NCBI RefSeq assembly: GCF_019703515.2
Contig: NC_059346.1
Span: forward strand, 17,301,001-17,365,000
Reading direction: 5' to 3'
Length of the DNA stretch: 64,000 bases
Source of the DNA: Myxocyprinus asiaticus
Taxonomy: Eukaryota > Chordata > Actinopteri > Cypriniformes > Catostomidae
The position numbers and the translations under genes were made by a program. Positions 38,601-47,660 of the stretch are shown in pieces (the first letter of the stretch is position 1; every line of letters begins with the position of its first letter). Under the pieces are notes generated by a model. That model saw only the letters and a program-made list of their open reading frames with translations. It was not told the origin of the DNA and searched no databases.

Positions 38601-39247
38601 AGCAATCAACAACAGATGAAATGAGGGATTTGGATATAAAAAAATAAAAAAATCGATTCTATAATAAATCTTATGGACTGATGGAAAAAATGTATAGTCT
38701 CTACCAGATGGGTTCAAAAGTCTCCAAATATCTGTAAGACCAAGATTTTTACACATCCTGTGAAGCGTCAGTGTTGCTCTAGGGGGCTTGCACACTTTTG
38801 CTTCACTATGATCAAGGACTGAGTCCATCAAAAGATTAAAGTCTCCTCCTGAAATTATATCATGAGGGGTGCCAGCGGCTTGCAACATCCCTTCAAGATC
38901 TATAAAAAAGCCTTGATCATCAGCATTAGGTGCGTAAATATTAGCCAAAAATCAGACTTTGCCCCTGAATTTCTGCTAAAACAATAATGACTCTTCCTGA
39001 TTTATCATTAAATTGTTTGAGAAATTTGAATTGTAAATGTTTATTTACCAATATATTGACTCCCTTGCTCTTACTTAAGCCAAAACTAAAGAAAATATGT
39101 CCACCCCATATCTTCCCAAATTTTTCAGCTTCCTGCGGGGAAAGATGCATTTCTTGAAGAAAGACTATATCATCTTTTTATGGGGTGCCCCAACCCATTC
39201 ACATTCCACATGGAGAGAGACAATCCACTCAAATTAACATTTGACAT
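35609..39247 (-). pseudogene. L1/Tx1 ORF2: APE endonuclease and reverse transcriptase, broken
   Basis: The probable start ATG (39247) is followed by MWNVNGLGHPIKR, the L1 endonuclease N-terminus. FLQEMHLSP and ANIYAPNADDQ, then DIISGGDFNLLMD, continue the APE domain. The longest open part (37201-38565, 454 codons) carries LPTGKAPGPDGFAAEFF, ISLDAEKAFDMVEW (RT motif A) and RGTRQGCPLSPLLF (motif B). YADDILLFVSDP (motif C) is in a different frame at 37061-37285, so there is a frameshift between B and C. The C-terminal frames reach 35609. Total span about 1210 codons, the usual size for L1 ORF2. At least five lesions. Confidence 0.88.
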
Positions 39248-39912
39248 TTTGATATAATAGAAAAAATAAATTGTGTGCCAAAAACAAAATTATGAAGACC
39301 ACATTTCAACATTAATGCAACAATAAAACCCCGAACTTCCCCCCGAACAAAACAAACAGAAAAAAGAAAAACGTGCGCATTAACCCCGCGCACAACAGCG
39401 CCAACCGGCATCAATCCCTTTAAACTCAAGGAGTCCATGTACGCCTACGAGAGCCCCCGCGACAACTTTGCCATCGGATTGCTCAATTTTGCCTCACAAA
39501 TTTGTCAGGCAAAATTACATAACATCAAATATTTTGTAAAAACAAACCCCAGCCAATAGGCAGAATAAACACAAAGAACATGTAGACTCATTCACAGAAC
39601 TGTCTCGAAGGTGTGTTCCTTCACAAAACAAATTCCAGCCGATATAAAGCCGTTCAGTTTCATCGGTCAGACAAACGAATCTTCAGTGAGCCAGCTGATG
39701 AGTGCAGCAGATGACATAATCATTCCAGTGTCCCACGAAAATACTCCACAAATCATACTCCAGCCAACAGGAGGCATAAGCACAAGGAACTGACAGATTC
39801 ATCCATAATTGTCCCGAAGTAATGTTATTTAACAAAACAAGCTCCAACCGCTAGGTGGAACCAGCACAAAAGGAAACGAAACATGCATCCCAGTTCCTCG
39901 GATAGTCAAGAG

Positions 39913-40185
39913 TCAATTCACTTGAAACATCAGAGCAAAAGTGATCTTCCGCTGATGTAAGATTTTCTTGCATTCCCTAAACCGATCGTGTTTCTCTCTT
40001 GTCGAGTTCGCAAAGTCCGGGAACAAGAAAATATTGTAATTCTTCCAAGAAAGCTTTCCTTTGCTCCTCGCCTGGCACAACACGAGATCTTTATCGGATG
40101 ATCTAAAAAATTTCACCATATCTCTGCCCTCCTCATGCTCAGGAATTCCAACAATTCGAATGTTATTCCTGCGGCGTCTATTCTC
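39913..40185 (-). pseudogene. L1/Tx1 ORF1 C-terminal fragment
   Basis: On the minus strand from 40185 the text reads RRRNNIRIVGIPEHEEGRD, the RRM-type RNA-binding region of L1 ORF1 proteins. The frame 40119-39913 continues with KDLVLCQARSKGKLSWK and FPDFANSTREKHDRF. The N-terminal coiled coil is missing. It is truncated by the 5' end of the element. Confidence 0.78.
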
Positions 40186-40989
40186 AAGACATTAGCTCCT
40201 CCTCCTGATCAGCCGGTTCCCCCCCAAGTCACCGGCTCAACCATCGCCCCCGGTGACTTCCCAGACAACGGGATCTGTCGACCCTCTGACTCCGCCTTGG
40301 CCCTCCGATCCCTCACAATCACCTCGGCTCTACGTCCCCTCGTCTCCACTGTGGTCCTCCAGCCTATCGGCGTCACCGGGGTCCCTGGTCCCCCCAGCTC
40401 TGCCTTGGCCCATCGGTCACCTGGCTCCTCCTTGGCTCTCCGATCCTCCGGTTCCGCCTTGGCTCTCCTATCCTCCAGCTCTGCCTTGGCTCTCCGATCC
40501 TCCGGCTACGCCTCGGCTCTACGATCCTTCAGCTCTGCCAGAGACCTCCATTCCTACAGCTCCACCTTGGTCCTCAGTCCCACTGGCTCTGCCTCAGTCC
40601 TCCGAGACTACAGCGCTGCCTTGGTCCTCCGAGGCTCCGGCTCCACCATGGTCCTTCGAGCCTTCGGCTCCTCTCCAGGTATTAAGACTCCCAGTTCTGC
40701 CCCTCGAGCCTCTCATGGCTCTACCTTCCATGGCTCCGCCTGCCTTCGTTGAGCCTCCCTCGGCTCCGCCCTCTAAGTTTCCACCTCCTGCGGCCAGGCC
40801 TCCCGACCCTGTCCCTGCCCTGAGGCCGCCTCTCAGGCCTCCTGACCCATCCCTGCCCTGTGGCTGCCTCCCAGGCCTCGCAGCCCTATCCCTGTCCTGT
40901 GGTCACCTCCCTGGCCCCCTGATCATCCCCAGATTCCTCCCTGGCCACCGGACCGTCCAATTCCTCGGCAACGAACTGGATCAATAGGG
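40186..40989 (+). repeat. 27-bp tandem repeat with Pro/Trp-rich open frame
   Basis: From about 40440 to 40680 the sequence is an imperfect tandem array with a 27-bp period (units begin TCCTCCGG(T/C)TC... and contain CCTTGGCTCTCC). Because 27 is divisible by 3, two + strand frames stay open: 40135-40752 (Ser/Ala/Leu-rich nonapeptides) and 40253-40987 (PP-x-x-PPWLS-type nonapeptides, 244 codons). The Pro/Trp frame continues into PPAARPPDPVPALRPP beyond the array. I recognise this as a dispersed sequence type of cyprinid genomes, not a host gene. It is GC-rich, unlike its surroundings. Confidence 0.6.
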
Positions 40990-41331
40990 AACGTCTCCGG
41001 TTACACATGTAACCTCGGGTTCCCTGAGATGAAGAGAACGAGACATTGCCAAAACTGGCCGCACTACTACTTCAGAGTTTCATAATCGAGTGACTCACTC
41101 TTGTCCCTCAGTCAGAAAATTCTGAAGAAATGGTGACCGAGTGCCCGCTTATATAGGCCTAATGCACACCTAATGGGGCGGGGCTCAGACACCATTGCCA
41201 ATGAGAGGATTGGCATGATTTTATAAGGGTTTTAACAAGGTCGTGGAAAAGGAATTCCCCATAGTACTTATGGCAAGGTCTAGTTCACTTCATCTCAGGG
41301 AACCAAGGTTACATGCGTAACAGGAGACGTT
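40990..41331. mobile_element. MITE with AACGTCTCCGGTTAC termini
   Basis: The left end AACGTCTCCGGTTACACATG at 40990 is mirrored by GTTACATGCGTAACAGGAGA and CGTT ending at 41331. The arms of about 45 bp include GTTCCCTGAGATGAAG and its complement CTTCATCTCAGGGAAC. It is 342 bp long without a coding region. Confidence 0.85.
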
Positions 41332-41856
41332 TCACATGAAGCCAAGAAGTAAGTGCAGCTTCTTCTGTTTCGTGATGTTTTTGAACCTGTGCTTGAGTGT
41401 AACATCATACGTCTGCAGCACTGGCGCAGACGCACTTTGGTCAGAGTGGAAGAAATTCAAGTAAAACGTTTACATGCCAGTGTAAAGCGATTAAAATAGG
41501 AGTACTCCATATATCTTATTGCCATTAGCTACGTTTACATGCACCCTCATAATGCGATTACAATGCGATTAAGGCAATACTGCGATAAACTGTTGCTCAT
41601 GTAAACAGAATATTGCGATTATGATATTGCAATTATGCTAATAATCAGAGTAATGATAATCGCAGTAAGATATGTGGAGTACTCCTATTTTAATCGCTTT
41701 GCACTGGCATGCAAACGCTTTAATCGCATTTCTTCCAGTCTGACCAAAGTGCGTCTGTATCAGTGCTGCAGACAGATGATGTTACACTCAAGCACAGGTT
41801 CAAAAATATCATGAAACAAAAGAAACTGCAATTACTTCTCGGCTTCATGTGAAACG
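41329..41856. repeat. Large foldback (palindromic) element
   Basis: The left arm (41329-41525) and right arm (about 41655-41856) are inverted repeats of about 195 bp. TTCACATGAAGCCAAGAAGT pairs with ACTTCTCGGCTTCATGTGAA, and GGAGTACTCCATATATCTTA pairs with the GATATGTGGAGTACTCC block. The loop is about 130 bp and contains GCTACGTTTACATGCACCC and repeated TGCGATTA motifs. Confidence 0.82.
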
Positions 41857-42103
41857 GCAATTTCTTACACTGTTTTTCAGCAGTGGTGCTCCCCAACTGC
41901 AGAATCTACAGACCCATGGCAAAAGAATTTTGCCGCGTTGTGAATGTCCGTTTGCAGACTTAATTGAATGTTGGTGAGATAAAAAAATAAATAAAAAAAT
42001 ACAGCATTCCGCAAAAAATGGCAAGTACGTCTTTCAACCGAGTTTGTCCTTGCGGGAGGAGCACAACAACATCCAGCGCATGTATTCCGATTCACAAACA
42101 AGT

Positions 42104-42262
42104 GATATATGAACCGATTCTCTTTAGTGGATCAAAACAGACAGAGCAACCAGTGTAATCCGATAAACAAATGACTCGTATGAACCGATTCTTTTTAGTG
42201 AATCAAATGAGAAAGTGCATCCAGTGTGGTCGAAAATGACTCTTATTAACTGGTTCTTTTAA
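42104..42262. repeat. Two-copy tandem repeat, about 70-75 bp period
   Basis: TATGAACCGATTCTCTTTAG at 42108 recurs as TATGAACCGATTCTTTTTAG at 42179, each followed by GTG(G/A)ATCAAA. A third degenerate partial unit follows near 42247. Confidence 0.6.
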
Positions 42263-42359
42263 TAAATGGTTTAAAAAGACTCACAAACTGACTGACTAAT
42301 TTTCCTTATGCCAAGCTGTATACATCTTTGCAACAAGATGTTTTTTGTAATATTATATA

Positions 42360-42360
42360 T

Positions 42361-42391
<31 letters not shown>

Positions 42392-42392
42392 T
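42360..42392. repeat. (GATA)n microsatellite
   Basis: Uninterrupted GATA units from about 42362 to 42390. Confidence 0.9.
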
Positions 42393-42566
42393 AAAAGCAT
42401 TAGCCTAAAACATCACATTTCTCAGCAATAATCAGAGTATTGGCAAGTAGCATGTAAACTGGATTGAAGAGGTTTGCCCAAATCATGTATATATCTTAAT
42501 CTAATTATTCCCTATACTCAGATTATTGCAATAATCATAGTACTGGTGTACATGTAAACGAAGCCA

Positions 42567-43140
42567 CTACTGTCTCTCTGTACTGAAACTACACACACTC
42601 TCACACGCCTGTAACTCACTCCTCTTCCTGTCCTTGAGTGAGATTTACTGCTTCTCCAGAAACTTACAGTGCCGGAAAAGGGCAGCTGTCGTTTTCACCA
42701 AGCGACTGTAGGAATTAACCTGATACCATTCCAGGGGTAGAACGGATGACCACAGTGCTCTGAATTAAATAGGCATCATTAAATCAATATATAATTAAAT
42801 CAATAATTAAATGTACTGATTTTTTGTTTTTGTTGTAATATGCCATGTTTTAATGAATAGTCGAGTCCTAATGTATGTTGGCCAATGTAATCCAAATCCC
42901 TTTATTGTCACTCAGCCATACACACAAGTGCAACAGTGGGTGAATGTCTTGGGTGCAGTTCCAAGCAACATAGCAGTCTGATTTACACATAACACAGTAT
43001 TAATGAATTATAAGAAAACGTAATAATTAATAATAAATAACTTCATTAATTCTGAATTACTTTTTATGAAATAATAAAAAAAATAAATAAATAAATGCAT
43101 TTCCACAGATCCTTTTTGGCAATAGATTCGAATTCAGACC
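42567..43140. other. Upstream flank of vma21, nothing recognised
   Basis: AT-rich, no repeat or exon identified. Confidence 0.4.
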
Positions 43141-43296
43141 ACGAGCGCCCCCCAGCTCAGATGCGCAAAGAAATGCTTTCAACACGATCACGTGACAAAG
43201 ACCCGGAAGCGTAGCTAATTCAAAATGTCGCAGCAGGGAATTACGTGCTGGTGATTTTCTTGCTTTTTTCTTCTGTCAATAAACAAAAAACATAAA
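43141..43296 (+). promoter_or_regulatory. vma21 promoter / 5' UTR with E-box and ETS site
   Basis: A CpG-containing segment directly upstream of the vma21 start. ATCACGTGAC at 43187-43196 matches 9 of 10 positions of the CLEAR element (GTCACGTGAC) bound by TFEB/TFE3. CCGGAAG at 43203-43209 is a classical ETS/GABP site common in housekeeping promoters. A short upstream ORF (ATG at 43228, nine codons to TGA) precedes the main start. Functional use is inferred from motif and position only. Confidence 0.5.
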
Positions 43297-43358
43297 ATGC
43301 AAACTCACGACAAGATATCTGTGAGTTCCGTGGCAGGAACTGCGCCTGATTTCCGAGG
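43297..43358 (+). CDS. vma21: VMA21, V-ATPase assembly factor, coding exon 1
   Basis: Encodes the cytosolic N-terminus, residues 1-20 (MQTHDKISVSSVAGTAPDFR), plus two bases of codon 21. The ATG at 43297 opens the only frame that splices into the conserved body. The exon ends CGAGG|GTAAGG, a strong donor in phase 2. As in other VMA21 proteins, this N-terminal part is poorly conserved; only DFR just before the junction resembles the human EFR. Confidence 0.85.
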
Positions 43359-43733
43359 GTAAGGCATTTTATATGATGTACATATTCAGCTATTCAGAGT
43401 CTGCACGTGACCCCCATACATACAAAACTAACAGATCAGAATGAAAAGGTAAACCTCGAATATTCACATATATGATGCTTGCACTGGTAATTTGCATTAA
43501 CACTTTGCATTAACTCATAGTGAGCGTGCGCTCTCGGGTCTCGATGAATCTGCAGGATATATAGATTCGTTTTTCCACTGAGAATAATTTAGTCAACGAT
43601 ATTACTGTGTCACTGTTTTTCTGCTTTAGACGGAAGATGTTAAATTTATCATTTAAAAAATATATTTCGACTGGTTTAATGTGTCTGTCTATCTCTTCCT
43701 TTTTCTCTATCTCTTCCTCTTGTATTCCTTTAG

Positions 43734-43843
43734 CAATGACGGTTCTCTTGTGTCTGTGCTGAAGACACTGCTGTTTTTCACTATACTGATGATAACTCTA
43801 CCCATCGGACTGTATTTTGCATCAAAGTCTTTTCTCTTTGAAG
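43734..43843 (+). CDS. vma21: VMA21, V-ATPase assembly factor, coding exon 2
   Basis: Starts after TTCCTTTAG and codes for residues 21-57: SLVSVLKTLLFFTILMITLP, then IGLYFASKSFLFE. It includes TM1 (about residues 29-50). The sequence is nearly identical to vertebrate VMA21. It ends GAAG|GTATTT in phase 1. VMA21 is a small two-span ER membrane protein that chaperones assembly of the V-ATPase Vo sector; loss of the human gene causes the myopathy XMEA (established knowledge). Confidence 0.95.
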
Positions 43844-44734
43844 GTATTTTGTTCTAAAGGCTGAAAAGCAAACTGTGGAAAAATAGCAATAATAATTATA
43901 TTATTATTAATTTATATTATTAGGCCTACATGTATATTATATAGTATATGAAATAGTCTAAAAATATATTATCTTATTATTAATAATATTTAACTGAGGG
44001 AAAAATATGTAATCTTTAGATTTTTGCCCTTAATATTGATCTTTTGTATATCTGAATATATTGTATATATAATATATATTGTTTATATTATTTGATATAA
44101 CATAAATACAGTCTAATATATTTAAGGAATCTCCTGGGTTAAATGCAAGTTAAGCTAAATTGTGGCAAAATGTAGATATCACAAAAAATAATTTAAACTC
44201 TTGCCTCATTATTTTAAAATAATTAATAATAATAAAAATAGTGGTTACAGTAAGTCACTTACAATGGATGTGAATGGGGCCAGTCCATAAACATTAAAAT
44301 GAAGACTGTTTCAAAACTATAGCTACAAGACTTAAACATGTGCTAACATGATTTTAGTGTGATAAAACCAGGGATTTAACAGCCTTACAGCATAAACCAG
44401 ATTACAGGATTTGCTGACATTACGTCATGACAACAACTAAATTGTAATATTGGCTATAATGTTTCACAGACATCTTCTGGCTTTACTTATGAAACAGTGT
44501 GTATTTGAATGTTTATGGACTGGCCCATTCACTACAGTAAGTGCCTTACTGTAACTGTAACGTTTTCTCTTTTCTCTTCTTTTTTTAAAAAGTAAATTAG
44601 GGGAAATATTTTTAGTGATAATCCATAATATGCCACAAATACTGTCAATTGAGCTCATATAGATTCCTTTAACACTCCTTTAAGTTGTTCATTTGTTTCA
44701 GTAATCCATAATGTCTCTTCTCTTCTCTCCACAG
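43844..44734 (+). other. vma21 intron 2
   Basis: Donor GTATTT, acceptor CTCTCCACAG. AT-rich; contains the MITE at 44240-44565. Confidence 0.85.
44240..44565. mobile_element. MITE in vma21 intron 2
   Basis: The left text GTTACAGTAAGTCACTTACA and, further in, GGGGCCAGTCCATAAACATT are mirrored on the right by AATGTTTATGGACTGGCCC and GTAAGTGCCTTACTGTAAC. The inverted arms of about 55 bp define a non-coding element of about 325 bp. Confidence 0.8.
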
Positions 44735-44877
44735 CCTCTCTAGGTTACTCCAGCAATGACAGCTATTTTTATGCTGCCATCGTTGCTGTGCTTGCAGTGC
44801 ATGTGGTTCTGGCACTCTTTGTTTACGTTGCATGGAATGAGGGGTCACACCAATGGAGAGAGGGGAAACAGGATTAA
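44735..44877 (+). CDS. vma21: VMA21, V-ATPase assembly factor, coding exon 3
   Basis: Completes codon 58 (Ala) and encodes residues 58-104: ASLGYSSNDSYFYAAIVAVL, then AVHVVLALFVYVAWNEGSHQ and WREGKQD before TAA at 44875-44877. It holds TM2 (about residues 68-91) and the cytosolic tail ending KQD, the position of the ER-retrieval signal in this family. The whole protein is 104 residues (human 101). All residues of the SNDSYFYAAIVAV block are intact, so the gene looks functional. The three-exon structure agrees with vertebrate VMA21. Confidence 0.95.
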
Positions 44878-45408
44878 TCAAAACTGGATGCAACAGAGAG
44901 AAAGTGAGAGGGAAATGCACACATGCCACTTTCTCATACACATTCCTAAACATGAATACAATAATGGAGTGAAAGCCTGTGTGTGTGTGGCATTTACTTT
45001 TCTCCTTAATGTCTCAGTATATCAAAGAGAAGATGCCAAAATTGCCTCTTCATCTCATGGACTGGTTGTCACCTTTGTGGAGGTCGTGTCAGAAGACGTT
45101 AGTTGTTAATGTGTTTTTGTGCAGGGTTAATACAGGACAGAAGAAAGCCAAAGTTAAAACAAGCTCATGTTCTTATGAAAGTTCATTGTTCCTGCAGTGT
45201 TACTATCTGACCCATTTCAGCATAGTCAATTGTTGAATCCAACTCTGGAATTAAAATCTGTTGATTTTCATGTAACACAGTGAAACGGATGCTTCTGATC
45301 TGTGATATGAACTTCAAAAGAACTAAGCTGAAGCTAATTTCAGTCTGTTGCACTGTAATCTTTGGCTCCCTGTATGATTTTAGTGTCTTCCTATGTTATT
45401 TTAAATAC

Positions 45409-45414
45409 ATTAAA
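45409..45414 (+). terminator. Candidate polyadenylation signal of vma21
   Basis: ATTAAA at 45409-45414, followed by a GT/T-rich stretch (GTGTTTTGTGATTGTGTTTT). An earlier ATTAAA at 45250 is an alternative. The region between the stop codon and here is presumably 3' UTR. Confidence 0.4.
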
Positions 45415-45851
45415 TCTAGTGTTTTGTGATTGTGTTTTTCCAGATTGATTTCATGTTATTTATTAATTAACATTGTTCAGTAGAACCCATAGAACCATTC
45501 TTGCTGGAAATACACACTCCCAAGCCCAAAGAGTAAATGCCTGAGTAAATTTCCTTTTTCTTTCTTTTTTTTTTCTGTAATTATGGATCAATGTATCCAG
45601 TAGATAAATTCTTCACCTGCCCTCCAAACACACTATTCTTTGTGCCCCTCATTAGGTTCTCCCTTTGACATGAACATTAAACAGAACTTACTGGGTATGT
45701 TTGACTTAACACAAGTTTGTTTGTTTTTTCTTGCAAGAGCAAAGTCAAACGGGATTAGGTTTTTCATGATTTTGAATGGCAAATCAAGTCATTTTCGCCT
45801 AAGTTATGAAAAAATCATAATTATAAAACAACTCAACATCATATGGTTCTC
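45415..45851. other. Intergenic, nothing recognised
   Basis: No coding region or repeat boundary recognised between the vma21 3' end and the next element. Confidence 0.4.
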
Positions 45852-46492
45852 TAGGGGTTTTCAAACTGGGGTCCGGGGGTGCTAGGGGGTCTGCAAAACA
45901 TTTTAGAGGGGAAAAAAAAGTGTAAAAATGTTGACATTATTTGACATTATTAATATTCTGAAATTATTTGATAAATCATGATTATTTTATTGTATTCACA
46001 GCCATAGTAAGAAATACAAATAAATCAGCATATCATTTCATATATATATATATATATATATATCTTATTTGTAAGAAATAATGGTTGTAGTCACTCTTTG
46101 TAATGTTGCTTTGAAACCATATTTATTGTTTTATTGTATACTTTTACAAATGTATTTATATAGCGTGTTTCACAATAAATATAAATATTAAAAATATTAA
46201 AATATAGTTTTAAATGGAATTGAAATGTTTCACTTCAGGGGCTTTTACATCTAAAATTACTTCAGCCTAAGAAAGATACTCTGTCAGTTTAATAAGAAGT
46301 AAATCATTTCCAGATAATATTTTAATCATTTATTTTAGCTTTAGTTCAATGGCAATATAATAGCCAGTTATTTAATTTTGCAAACAAAAAGTCTTTAGAA
46401 TACCATGTACTATTTTTCTCACACAAGGGGTCCCTTGCAAGGGGATCATCAAATTTGGGGGTCCATGGCATCAAAAAGTTTGAAAACCCCTG
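45852..46492. mobile_element. hAT-like non-autonomous element, CAGGGGTTTTCAAACT ends
   Basis: Left TAGGGGTTTTCAAACTGGGG; the right, reverse complemented, is CAGGGGTTTTCAAACTTTTT. This is the typical terminal repeat of a widespread hAT/Charlie-type family. No clean 8-bp duplication is left. A (TA)n run lies inside at about 46039-46062. No transposase. Confidence 0.75.
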
Positions 46493-46671
46493 CTCTATGG
46501 TACAGCCTACTCATTCAGTAGGGGACAGGGCCCACCCATAAAAAATCTTGTCCAGTGCCTGAGAAGGGTATAACTGCAGGCGTAGCTCCAAAAAGGGGCA
46601 TGAGCTCCAAATCGCCATTAAAGATAGAGGGAGTCCCTAACCTAACCCTTTCCCTAACCTTTTTTTTTCTC
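46493..46671. other. Intergenic spacer, nothing firm
   Basis: No recognised element; contains a CCTAACCTAACCC-like stretch near 46638. Confidence 0.35.
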
Positions 46672-46985
46672 CCCGATTTGGAATGCCCAATTCCCAATGT
46701 GCTCTAAGTCCTCGTGGTGGCGTAGTGACTCACCTCAGTCCGGGTGGCGGAGGACGAATCTCAGTTGCCTCCGCGTCTGAGACCGTAAATCCGCACATCT
46801 TGTCACGTGGCTTGTTGAGCACGTTACTGTGGAGACATAGCGCATGTGGAGGCTCACGCTATTCTCCGCGGCATCCACACACAACTCACCATGTGCCCCA
46901 CCGAGAGCGAGAACCACATTATAGCGACCACGAGGAGGTTAACCCAACGTGACTCTATCCACCCTAGCAACGAGGCCAGTTGGTC
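46672..46985 (+). repeat. SINE-like repeat (AATTTGGAATGCCC family)
   Basis: Starts at GATTTGGAATGCCCAATTCC; the body includes CGTGGTGGCGTAGTGACTCA and CCGAGAGCGAGAACCACATT. It is GC-rich relative to its surroundings. A partial inverted copy is at 20831-20965. The right end is cut at about 46985, where Tc1 sequence begins. Open frames on both strands here are not genes. Confidence 0.7.
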
Positions 46986-47655
46986 AACCAGGCTTGAAAC
47001 AACCACACCGTCTTTTTCCAGAGCAGCCTGTATTTCTCCTGAGGTTACCTGTGGGTTTTTCTTTGTATCCTGAACAGTTCTTCTGGCAGTTGTGGCTGAA
47101 ATCTTTCTTGGTCTACCTGACCTTGGCTTGGTATCAAGAGATCCCCGAATGTTCCACTTCTTAATAAGTGATTGAACAGTGCTGACTGGCATTTTCAAGG
47201 CTTTGGATATCTTCTTATATCCTTTTCCATCTTTATTAAGTTCCATTACCTTGTTTCACAGGTCTTTTGACAGTTCTGCTCCCCATGGCTCAGTATCTAG
47301 CCTGCTCAGTGCATCCACGTGAGAGCTAACAAACTCATTGACTATTTATACACAGACACTAATTGCAATTTAAAAAGCCACAGGTGTGGGAAATTAACCT
47401 TTAATTGCCATTTAAACCTGTGTGTGTCACCTTGAGTGTCTGTAACAAGGCCAAATATTCAAGGGTATGTAAACTTTTGATCAGGGTCATTTGGGTGATT
47501 TCTGTTATCATTATGATTTAAAAAGGAGCCAAACAACTATGTGATAATAAATGGATATCACCACGTCATTCCTTTAAATGACCTTAATAAAGTTAATTTT
47601 GACATTTTATACTCAGCTGGACTGTGTAAACAAAAAACTGAAACTGAACATATAT
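46986..47655 (-). mobile_element. Tc1-like element (family X), 5' part, minus strand
   Basis: Minus-strand transposase N-terminus (ELNKDGKGYKKISKALKMPV, KKWNIRGSLDTKPRSGRPRK) at 46986-47246, preceded on that strand by a 5' UTR and ending at the TA repeat at 47650. It is the same family as the + strand copy at 49252. The C-terminal half is missing where the SINE-like repeat begins. Confidence 0.82.
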
Positions 47656-47660
47656 ATATA

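Larger units (their letters stand above)
35527..40185 (-). mobile_element. L1/Tx1-type LINE, 5'-truncated in ORF1
   Basis: On the minus strand, an ORF1 C-terminal fragment (40185-39913), an intergenic spacer, a full-length but broken ORF2 (39247-35609), a short 3' UTR and an A/T-rich tail at about 35545-35525 follow in the order of an L1-clade element. The 3' UTR text matches the copy at 28870. The 5' end stops abruptly at about 40185 inside ORF1, as in incomplete reverse transcription or a later rearrangement. Confidence 0.88.
35484..42566. mobile_element. Outer DNA element with GCTACGTTTACATGTACACC ends, filled by later insertions
   Basis: GGCTACGTTTACATGTACAC at 35485 and, at the right, GTGTACATGTAAACGAAGCC (42548-42567) are inverted repeats. 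Each is followed inward by a CTCTGATTATT / AATAATCATAG block. The L1 starts within about 40 bp of the left end. The enclosed 41329-41856 foldback carries a related GCTACGTTTACATGCACCC motif. I infer one palindromic element that received several insertions; the two ends could instead belong to different copies. Confidence 0.5.

Noticed and set aside
40135..40752. 205-codon Ser/Ala/Leu-rich frame
   Set aside because: It is a by-product of the 27-bp repeat period and its start lies in L1 ORF1 sequence; the Pro/Trp frame looks more like the original one.
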